From NCBI GenBank assembly GCA_033557675.1, contig JAWQRM010000095.1, positions 1 to 31,153 on the forward strand: a stretch of DNA of 31,153 nucleotides, written 5' to 3'. This stretch comes from Coptodactyla brooksi. Taxonomy: Eukaryota; Arthropoda; Insecta; Coleoptera; Scarabaeidae. Made by a program: the position numbers and the translations under genes. This document shows positions 21,246 to 29,480 of this stretch, piece by piece (position 1 is the stretch's first letter; the number at the start of each line of letters is the position of its first letter). The notes beneath the pieces were generated by a model. That model was not told the origin of the DNA. It saw only the letters and a program-made list of their open reading frames with translations, and did not search any database.

Positions 21246-22138
21246 CCTTCTAATCTAGTCCACCTACTTTTTATTGGAATCATTACGACTTAATTCATAT
21301 ATTCCACCTTTTTGGACGAATTTATTTATTTATCTTTTGAATTACTTCACTATTTTTTACCCTATTGTTATGCTGAAAAATTAATTTCATGTAAGTTGAG
21401 GGAAAGGCAGCGAAATAATTTTTCAGTCCGTTGTTCTTGCTGATAAAATGTGGTACCTATCATATATACACTTTTTTGACATTTATGAGTCTTTTACCTC
21501 CTGGTTTCTTATCATATCCGTTAATACGTTTTTATGTAGTTCATGTGTATTTATGTAGTCGATGAACTAGAAACTGCAAACAGTTATCTTACATTGACCA
21601 TAGTGACGAAAATTAATATGACACCTATAAGAAAAATAAGCTAATGATGGCTTTACGAAACATTGTAACCAAAAGCTTTTTTCATTTTCGTAATGAAACG
21701 TGTGAAATTTTACGATTTATTTAAAAAATGTAGTAGTTCCTTTTTCAACATAGTTCCGAAACCTAAATAACTGGAACCGTTTCGTGTACGGTTTTAAGTT
21801 AGTAACAAAATTGTCTAGACCTCTTCTGGCCGGTTTTCTATGTATCTTAGACTTTTCTGGCTCCCGATACATACAACACCAGTTTAGGGCATACTGCATA
21901 ATCACATGAACATATATCGAAATGTAGTTGTTCCCAAAATACGCACAGTATTAAAAAATTTACTGTGTCAGAAGAGTGAAATTTTATTAGACCTTACAGT
22001 AAGATACCATAGAAATTGGACAAAATATTGAAAGAAGGCAAAATAATAATTAAATGGGAAAAGCGAAAACGGAGAACTTTGAATCAGCTTTAAACAAGTA
22101 CGCACGCTTTCTTTTGTTACGCTTTCACAATTCATGAA
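21246..22138. other. No recognisable gene
   Basis: The right-hand part of 21246-21420 may be further decayed PLE sequence, but no motif is readable. Minus-strand ORFs 21717-21905 and 21968-22192 have no known domain, and the latter runs into the direct repeat. Confidence 0.45.
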
Positions 22139-22265
22139 GCAACGTAATAACTGACATATCCAGCAATATCCCTTTGAAACACTCACACCCATGCTAATTC
22201 TAATTCCACCAACAAAGTACCTAGTTTACTATGATTTTCATATTTCCGTTATATATTATTACATT
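22139..22265 (+). repeat. Direct repeat copy A (780-bp offset)
   Basis: Matches 22919-23045 in register at exactly 780 bases offset. Best-conserved block: TAATTCCACCAACAAAGTAC (22201-22220 and 22981-23000), preceded by TGAAACAC(T/C)CACACC. Confidence 0.7.
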
Positions 22266-22918
22266 ATATGGTATTGATTAAATCAATATCGTAAAATAAT
22301 AGAAATTGAAATTCAAAAGTTTTCGGGCAATCGGTTCGTAACTGGTTCGTTGGATTTCAAATAATTTCAATTGGCGGTAATATCGGGTTATACCAGATTA
22401 GCAATTTTTGGTCGGAAAGGAATTCTAAAATTACTAGACAACTAAATTTCCAAAAGCTGGTAATTTAACTATCCACTATTACTAACAAATATTTCATTAT
22501 ATATCATGCTTACATCAAATTACTTATGTTCAAAACACTGTTGCTGATTGTATTTATTTTAATACTAATTTACAAAAAAGCTCATTTTAGCGTTTCATAC
22601 ACATAAAATGTTCTACAATCATTTTCTCCTTAAGCTGCATTTCTGTTTTTTGCAACAATATGCTAATATTTCGTTTGTCTGCGATTCTACTCAGGTATTC
22701 CAAACTTCCCCTTATCTACTTCGTCTTGCAATAAGACACCATTGAACAACAGAACATTTCGACAAAATGTGGAAATAGGTAAAATAAAACATTTCATAAT
22801 CCAAACAGAAAACTATTTCAGAACACCAACTTTAACGTCTTGGACTGTTACAATGAATAAAGTTATTACAAAATACCTATACATCCTTTACTATCTTGTT
22901 AAGAGCAGTTTTATGTTA

Positions 22919-23045
22919 TGAGACAACGCAACGACTGACATAACTACATTCCTGTGAAACACCCACACCGATTCTAATTCTAATTCCACCAACAAAGTAC
23001 CCATTCAGCTATCGTCTTCACGTTATGTGTATAATGTTACTTTAT
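22919..23045 (+). repeat. Direct repeat copy B (780-bp offset)
   Basis: Partner of 22139-22265. Sequence between the copies (22266-22918) is AT-rich and gene-free. The pair could be the two ends of an old LTR-type element or independent insertions of one repeat. Confidence 0.7.
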
Positions 23046-23050
23046 ATATT

Positions 23051-23079
23051 ATTGGTTTGACGAATTTCGTCCAACCAAT
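23051..23079. repeat. Near-perfect 14-bp palindrome
   Basis: ATTGGTTTGACGAA (23051-23064) and TTCGTCCAACCAAT (23066-23079) pair with one mismatch around a single base. It directly follows direct repeat copy B. Confidence 0.6.
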
Positions 23080-23507
23080 AGATGTTGAAACCCTAAATTC
23101 GGCGTGCAATTATTTTATAACAAGCGCTTTGGTTTTAAAATAGCTTTAAATTTTAATTATTTCTGGTTATATCGAATGTACATATAAAAATGTATATACA
23201 TTTTACCTAGTAAACCACATTCTTATTTTTAATTGATTTTGAAATATTTTCTGAAACTGTATACATATACAGATTTGAAATTCCAGATCCAAACGAAATT
23301 AATAGTTTTAGTATTTATAAACTATATACATATATGTCTACTTCACTATGCCTAAAAATAAGTGTTTTTGCATATAATTAACAATTATTAATTAATAATC
23401 AATTAAATCCTTAATTCTACATCCATAATGTCCAGGGAAAAGCAGCAAATTCATATGAACAATGCTTATGTGTCTCTTTACACTTTTAGCGTTAGTGCCG
23501 CTATACT

Positions 23508-23580
23508 CCTTTAGCGAAAACTCAGTAAGAAGCACCTGCACTGAAAGCAAACGATCGCAGGTTCAATTTCCGCACAAAGA
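23508..23580 (+). repeat. tRNA-like SINE head
   Basis: TTAGCGAAAACTCAGTAAG resembles a Pol III A box/D arm, and CGCAGGTTCAATTTCCGC resembles a B box/T arm (consensus GGTTCRANNCC). A stretch between them, CACTGAAAGC, resembles an anticodon loop. The anticodon stem and acceptor stem do not pair, so it is not a functional tRNA. It is more likely a tRNA-derived SINE or tRNA pseudogene. A TAATAAAAAGTAATTATTTA-type tail follows. Similar 27-base segments lie on both sides (23430-23456 and 23643-23669, about five mismatches) and might be an old duplication. Confidence 0.4.
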
Positions 23581-24071
23581 TGAATTTATTTTCTTGTTTA
23601 ATAAAAAGTAATTATTTATTTATTTTTATACCTGGGCGAAACGTCCGCGGTAAAACAACAAATTCATATATGTGGATTACATTTGTTGCAAAAAAGTGCA
23701 TTATTATGTTTGTACTCAAACAGTTGATATCAACTTCTAGTGTACCTGAGTGCAGTAAAAATTTTATTTGAAAAAGCAGATTGCTTTCGACACTCCGAGT
23801 ATACAAATATGACTTCAAATTATAATAATACAAGATGAAAATATTCATATGTATCATTAGCGTGCGAGATGTAATCTTTTCCTAAATGTTCAACTAAATT
23901 ACCAAAGTGTCATTGACTAAAAAGTAATTCTATTCTTATACTTATTCTTATTCTTAAACTTAAATACCAAATGAAAAATAAACATACGTAAAACATACTT
24001 CCTTCAACAAACTAATTGTGATATGTTTTTCGAAAATTAAAGATTAATGTTCTATAAAAGAAGAACACGTT

Positions 24072-24353
24072 TTATGAAGAAGACGTAATATCTTCGTTTG
24101 CAACATGCAAACTGTATAATGCGCTACGAATTTTCATTTTTGCATCGTCATCTAAATCATGGGTTTTCGACTTTTTTCGTGGTCTAGATTTTCCAGGATT
24201 AGAAAGCAACTCATTTCTATCACTATTAATTTTAATAGTTGTAACAGTTCGTAAACTTACTTGCAACGCATCAGCAGCAAAATCTAATAAAAGAAATTGG
24301 CCACAATATCTCGTGCCTGCGATTTTACACGAATGTAGACGATTTCCTGACAT
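24072..24353 (-). pseudogene. N-terminal helix-turn-helix part of a transposase, truncated
   Basis: The ORF reads MSGNRLHSCKIAGTRYC, then DFAADALQVSLRTVTTIKIN, then SNPGKSRPRKKSKTHDLDDD with AKMKIRSALYSLH, before ending at a stop. The order is a helix-turn-helix with S(L/E)RTV, a basic GK(S/K)RPRKK linker, then (D)LDD(F/D)xK...IR..(I/L)...Y. I recall this from the DNA-binding part of insect IS630/Tc1-like transposases, where the linker reads GKKRPRKKPVTDLDDFDK. No catalytic domain follows, so this is a truncated copy. It could alternatively be a host DNA-binding protein derived from such an element, but the abrupt ending favours a fragment. Confidence 0.45.
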
Positions 24354-24588
24354 TTTGAGGTTAACTTAAAGAAAAATTGTAGCGTGAATTTATAATGCCC
24401 TAAATATTTTCAAATAGGGCGGACAAAGAAAACAACTTAAATGTAAATTCGAAAATTAACAACTACTAATATAATAAAAAGCAAAACGCAACTAAACGCC
24501 ACTACACGTAAAATACGAAACATGCGACGACTGACGTAAGTACGTGAGTTGTGTTTTTGTTCGCATTATTGTCGAGTAGCTAATTTCT

Positions 24589-24624
24589 TATTTTGGTGAA
24601 GTGATGACAATTTCTTAACTTTAC
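24589..24624 (+). mobile_element. Small Penelope-like element scrap
   Basis: TATTTTGGTGAAGTGATGAC followed by AATTTCTTAACTTTACC matches the terminal-repeat block seen at 13395-13435 and 5590-5630. Confidence 0.4.
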
Positions 24625-24754
24625 CATATGCATCCCAAATCATGTATAGCTATATTTGCCAAGAAAGAAGTTACACAAAATATCAATATGTTATAAATAT
24701 AGGCCATTAAAATGCGCAAATGATTGAGTTAATCCGATTATTATTAACGATAGG

Positions 24755-24895
24755 GTTGAAAATTTTTGAACCTTTGGCTTAGTAACATGGTTTAAACGAT
24801 TGTCACCACTGCACCAAGACCGAAAGGTTTGTTTTTGCTTGACGCACGTTTCGCCGACCAAGTCGGCATCTTCAGTAGCGTTAGCGAAGAGTGAT
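24755..24895 (-). mobile_element. Penelope-like element fragment with the best hammerhead motif
   Basis: On the minus strand it begins in the hammerhead-like motif and continues through AACAAACC, CAGTGGTGACAATCG, then GTTACTAAGCCAAAGGTTC. It is flanked on the right by the 33-bp tandem repeats. The best-preserved copy of the ribozyme region in the window. Confidence 0.6.
24837..24880 (-). ncRNA. Hammerhead-ribozyme-like motif, best copy
   Basis: Read on the minus strand from 24880: GCT for stem I, core CTGAAGA (24875-24869), one extra T (24868), stem II GCCGAC / GTCGGC with loop TTG (24867-24853, six perfect pairs), and core GAAA (24852-24849). Stem III is ACG / CGT around TG (24849-24842), cleavage-position C at 24841, then AAGC, whose AGC pairs back to GCT. 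All invariant core bases of a hammerhead (CUGANGA, GAAA, UH) are present. Odd points are the extra T beside stem II and an A/A mismatch next to the cleavage site. The extra T is present in every copy. Confidence 0.5.
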
Positions 24896-24942
24896 TGAAA
24901 AAGTAGTTTAGGGATCCAATATACATAAGCAATCGCCAAACC

Positions 24943-25030
24943 GTAGTACACTAAGATTTTGCGGTAAGATTTAGTGTAGTACGCTAAGATTTGGCGGTAA
25001 GATTTAGCGTAGTACGCTAAGATTTTGCGG
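24943..25030 (+). repeat. 33-bp tandem repeat, 2.7 copies
   Basis: Units start at 24943, 24976 and 25009 with GTAGTAC(A/G)CTAAGATTT. The first two are full 33-base units differing at a few positions and the third stops after 22 bases. The array lies between the PLE scrap and the piggyBac start and may be part of either element's end. Confidence 0.85.
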
Positions 25031-25989
25031 AGGTGTTGAATCGGTTACACGTGCCTAGCGTCCAAAAGTTTGTACGCGACCTTCTTTACTCATTGTCAGT
25101 ATTTCATTGTTTGTGTCAACAAAGTTCGCATTTTTGTACGTGTTGTTATTTTGGACGATGGTTAATAGACGTATAAATAATTTTGAAATTATGCAAATAC
25201 TTCTTAAACAAGATAAAGAACGTGCACGAACGCTCATTGATCAAGGATCAGAAGCTGCAGATAATACATCAGATGTCGAAGAGACTGAAGAAATGCAATT
25301 TATCAATGAAGCAAGTACCTCAAATGACGAAGACGTTTCCCTATCAGTTAGAGCTGCATTTTTAGAGGACGTGATAACGTGACAAAGTAGCAAAAAATCT
25401 TAATAACCACAGTCAGATGCAAACTACAAAATATTCTTAAACAGGAGGCTGGCCCTCGCAGAAATGGCGTAGGAGTAGCCACTTATATTCAGGTTTGGAA
25501 TTTAATTTTATGTGATGAAATTATTGAAAAAGTGGTCCAACACAACAATACGCTTGTAGAAAAACGGGTTAGATTATAAGGCAGAATTCGAAATTGCAAA
25601 ATAACTGATTCTATTGTGATCCGCGCACTCTTCGGATTACTTTACACTGCTGGAGCCTTACGAATGTCAGATAGGAATTTGGAGGATTTGCATAGTTCTG
25701 ATGGCATTGATGTCAGTATCTTTCCAACTACTATCACTACTGTCACTAAAAAGATTAAAATTTATTCTAAACTCATTACGGTTTGATGATGCACTTACAC
25801 GAACTTTTCGCCGTGCTCAAAATAAAGCAGTGTCAATAAGAAAAGTTTTGAATGCGTTCACGAAAACTGTTTATTTCCCAATTCTGTCGGATGTAACGTC
25901 GTCATTAATGAAATGATGGCCGGATTTCGAGGGAAATACCTCTTTAGAAGGCATATGAAATGCAAACCTGATAAATACGGAGTAAAAAC

Positions 25990-26647
25990 CAAGTCACCAC
26001 TACGCCAAAATATGAAAAACGGATGCTCAACGTACGTTACGCTAACCAAGTTTACATCATTAGAAACGATGAAAGACTAACTACTAACTCACATAAGTCG
26101 CTGTATACTAAAAAGGCGACGCTTAATTGTTTCATAATTGGTCTTTTGAGACCAATTAATCGTTTCCTTACCTTATCCCCACTACCTGTTAGCACGATAC
26201 CTCCCAATACAGCGCTTCCAGTCCCCGTCATATGTAGTCTAAGGATACAGAGGCCCTGGCCCTACCCTTTACAACTGCCAACCCGTCTAGCGTTTCCTCT
26301 AAATCTATTAAACTTAGTCTATCAAACTATACAGAGGGTTAACAGGTTAACAGAGGGTTAATTGGTCCTCTGTCTTTATTAAGTTTATACATTTAACAAT
26401 TTCTATGCTTTCAAATGCATCCAATAACTTATTGTTGGATACATTTCTATGCAGTTTTACGTTTTCTACATTTATCCTGTGTTTACTATTGAAAGCATGT
26501 TCGGCAACACTAGATTTTTCAATAGGACCATACCTTAAGTGAGCCTTCGAAAAATGCGTCGGACATACGTGTTTTATATTTTGGGGTAGTGGTGACTTTG
26601 TTTTTACTTTGTTACAAAGTCAAAGGTTCCAATCCTCGACTTTATTA
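25990..26647 (-). mobile_element. Penelope-like element inserted in the piggyBac copy
   Basis: From right to left on the minus strand: LRYGPIEKSSVAEHAF, HRINVENVKLHRNVSNNKLL, DAFESIEIVKC, then NPLYSLID with a stop at 26314-26316. The terminal repeat follows, with a mutated hammerhead motif (CTAATGA, GTAAC) at about 26068-26025, ending near TTTTGGCGTAGTGGTGACTT at 25990. At the other end, 26560-26640, the same terminal repeat block lies in the opposite orientation. ATAAATACGG occurs on both sides (25971-25980 and 26648-26657), a likely target-site duplication. Only the tail of the ORF is present. Confidence 0.7.
26560..26640 (+). repeat. Inverted terminal-repeat piece of the nested PLE
   Basis: ACGTGTTTTATATTTTGGGG then TAGTGGTGACTTTG, followed by TTGTTACAAAGTCAAAGGTTCC. 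This is the plus-strand version of the block ending the element at 25990-26030, plus the downstream block seen at 24755-24790. Inverted terminal copies are a known structural form of PLEs. Confidence 0.55.
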
Positions 26648-27480
26648 ATAAATACGGGACAAAACTTTATCCGCTGGTAAATACAAAAACTTTTTATTTC
26701 TTAAATGTTGGGTTATTTGCTGGTAAACAACCAGAAGGACCATACCAGTTCAATAATGGAATAGTGGACGTCGTAAAGAGATTAATTGCATCAATTTCTG
26801 ACACAAGGCGAAATTTGACAATTCATAACTATTACACCACTATTCTTCTAGCAAACTACACCTGTGTCTTGTTGTCTTAATATCATCTGTTGTCTTAATA
26901 CCATCACTTCAGTGCGCAGCTGAAATTATAGAGCACTAACTAAAAGCAGAAACCGACTATTCTAACTTTTTACAATAAGACTTAGAGGAGTTGACGAAGC
27001 GGATAAAAAGTAAAACTTCATTCGGTATCAAGAGAAAACAATAAATGGCCGTTGACGTTCTTTCTTCGTCTTCTGGATATTACTGAAATAAACTATAGTA
27101 ATCTAGAGGGCAAATGGAGCAGTTATTAAAAAAGGGCGCAAATATTTGCGTGAATTTGGAAAAAACTGACGAAGGAATACATACAGAGAAGAGCTATAGT
27201 CAATTTACCCAGAAAACTGAAAAGAAGCATAAGAAATCATTTGATGGAAAATGATGAAGAACCGAGTAATGAAGCCAGCACTTCGGATGCCTGCAGAGTA
27301 ACTTGCAAAATATGCCCGGCTAAAAAGAGAAGACGGTCAAAGACGCAGTGTAAAATTTGTCTAAGGAATATTTGCCGCGATCACGCAACATTTGTTTGTA
27401 GCGAATGGTACAAGGGCGAAGAAGCGGACTATGGAAGATTAAACATGAAATTTAGAAACTGTGGAGTTAACAATAATCGG

Positions 27481-28829
27481 TCTGTAATTTGGTTTTTGAC
27501 CAAAAAATATTTTCAGTTTATGAATACAGTATATTTTAATTTTATTATTTTTTAAAATTTCAGTAAGATGTTTAGTGTAAAAATGTTTTCTAATGAAAAG
27601 ACGAAGAAAAGTGTTATGAAAAAAATGAATACCTGATTAATTGGTGTCTTATTATACCTTAAAGGTCGAATATAGGCCGAAACGACTACGCGCGACCGCT
27701 TGAAGGTTAAAATAAGTATATGCATACGTACAGCGCATATACCGTGCTGGAAAGTACATCTTGTCCCATAGGGGCATCGCATTATCTTCCGATTAATTGA
27801 CCAGTCGGCTGATCCCGGAGATCCTACGGCAATTGGCAAGTCACGCACTAGCCCTGACAGCTGTGACAAACGCACAACTCAACCGTTTGTACAACCGCCG
27901 AGAGGGTTCAAATTATCAAGTGGTATTTGAACGGCAATTCTTCGGTAAAAGTTATATTATATTATAATATTGCGTATTGTCAATGTGTTCGAAACGATAG
28001 TTTGCGCGACAGGTTTTCGCCAATGCCACTTTAAATTTGAATGAGCTCATAATAAAAATTATTTAAGCTCATCAAACTATTACTCCAGAAATACTCTCCA
28101 GAGTGCGGAAAATTTTGGGGTATTGTTTGGCGAAATAGGAGGCAATAAGAGATAATTTAGTTTTAAATATTATTAGAACTTTTTGTTTGTCCGTCCAACT
28201 TAAACTTCGGAAAGAGGTGAATAAACATTTATTGGTAGTAGTTAAAAAATAAGTGTATGTAAGTCGATGTTAACCAGACATGGCACGTATGAGTACATCC
28301 TCCCATGACATCAGATGTCTTACTAAATACTCGCGCCACAGATCGTGCGAGCTCGTGCGGCAGAGGGAAGTCACGGGCTCGTGGTGGGAGTGTTATGTGA
28401 ATCTCGTATGAGACAAGTAAGATTTTCTCACACGGTATATATGAAAAGAAATTGGCCATTCAACTATTCAACACTATTTAAGATAAAAGCAACAGCTGAG
28501 TTGTGGTTTTTTGGACAAAGTTGTTTTGTGATCTTTTCTGAAATAAGGCACTGCGATAAGTGTGCCTTAAAAGAAAGCACTCTGTGACGTTGTTTTGCGA
28601 ACAGTACGCCAGCGGAGTCATTGGATCAGGATACGCAACTGGGTAGTGTGTATATTGTTCGACAGACTTAACTTTCTCTAGCACTCTTGGTACCGCATTG
28701 TGGTTTAAACGCACAAGGTTTGATTTTGAAAAAAAAAACGAAAATACGCGGAATTTTCGTTTTCCTCAAAACATCTTTATTTATTCATATTCGATATTAA
28801 TATTATCCATTTCAAAGTTACCCCAGTAA
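27481..28829. other. No supported gene; two GC-richer patches
   Basis: 27640-27960 and 28270-28400 are clearly less AT-rich than the surroundings and contain many CpGs, but no ORF with a domain. A 9-bp hairpin, AACGAAAAT / ATTTTCGTT, lies at 28737-28761. These patches could be ends of unrecognised elements or host regulatory DNA. Confidence 0.4.
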
Positions 28830-29480
28830 GATGTAAGATGTAAACTTCTGGAGCACAATTTTTGTTATGGATCTTAGCTGTTTCAGTGATTCCATCTTTA
28901 TCTCCTCAATGTTGGCGAAACGTTGCCCTTTCATGTTTTCTTCATCTCCAGATATAGAAGGAAGTCGCAGAAATTCATGAACGAGCAGTGAGTTGTAAGC
29001 AGGTACATTATCGTGGTGCAGTTTAGTTGTTTCGCCACAATTCTGGACGTTTTGTTTGCATTTCTTCACGCAAATAGCGGAAAACTTCCATGTAGTACTC
29101 CTTATTGGCCGTACGACCTGCTGGTGAAAAGTCATGGTACACTATACCGTTAAAATTGAAGAAAACCTTCATATTTGATCAAACTAAAATATTTTCAGTG
29201 TTGGCTCTTGACGAAGCTTCCATTGGGATGATTAGCATCAATACTCGTGACATAAATGCGAATAAAACTGCGAACAAATTGCTTGGCGTGGAAGGAATGA
29301 TAATTTTCTTCACTTTCTCAAAGTAGTCACCAGTTGTAAATGTGCTGCGGCGTCCAGGGCGCTCATCTTCAACGTCTTCACATTGATCTTGGCAACTTGT
29401 ATGCCACTTATAAAAGCTTGTTCTATTCATAAAAGATATGCCAAAGGAATATTCAACACTTCCAACACGGCACGGCACTT
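28830..29480 (-). pseudogene. Mariner transposase remnant 2
   Basis: The better of two copies. On the minus strand, in shifting frames: the helix-turn-helix linker FYKWHTSCQDQCEDVEDERP then GRRSTFTTGDYFEKVKKI near 29425-29310, where the family reads EGREDVEDEPRSGRPSTSTTDENVEKVKKI. The middle, including the first catalytic Asp, is missing. Next come SNMKVFFNFNGIVYHDFSPA then GRTANKEYYMEVFRYLREEM, at 29175-29055. LHHDNVPAYNSLLVHEFL near 29020-28975 holds the second Asp. CDFLLYLEMKK near 28970-28940 keeps the third Asp in another frame, with about 20 residues including SPDLAP deleted. RFANIEEIKMESLKQLRSI follows. Irritans/SETMAR-like mariner is my best placement. Confidence 0.78.

Larger units (their letters stand above)
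25158..27480 (+). pseudogene. piggyBac-type transposase pseudogene, interrupted by a PLE
   Basis: A cut-and-paste transposase read left to right. MVNRRINNFEIMQILLKQDK starts an acidic N-terminus (TSDVEETEEMQF, near 25260-25300). ILCDEIIEKVVQHNNTLVEK follows near 25505-25565, then IRALFGLLYTAGALRMSDRN with LEDLHSSDG near 25620-25710, the classic piggyBac core start. LRFDDALTRTFRR and NEMMAGFRGKYLFRR are next, then the insertion. Beyond it are KYGTKLYPLVNTKTFYF, GKQPEGPYQF and LTIHNYYTT (family TTDNWYTS, so Asp is His), then GVDEADK near 26990 and SRENNKWPLTFF with LRLLDI. The end is a Cys-rich finger, CKICPAKKRRRSKTQCKICL, near 27300-27370. Multiple frameshifts and stops. Confidence 0.82.

Noticed and set aside
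25107..25157. Upstream extension of the piggyBac ORF (MFVSTKFAFLYVLLFW) as a signal peptide
   Set aside because: The piggyBac-like protein fits a start at 25158 (MVNRR). The hydrophobic stretch is translated 5' untranslated sequence of a nuclear transposase.
27552..27875. Minus-strand peptide CPYGTRCTFQHG resembling part of a CCCH zinc finger
   Set aside because: The first Cys of the C-x8-C-x5-C-x3-H pattern is absent, the ORF has no other domain, and its C-terminus is low-complexity antisense sequence.
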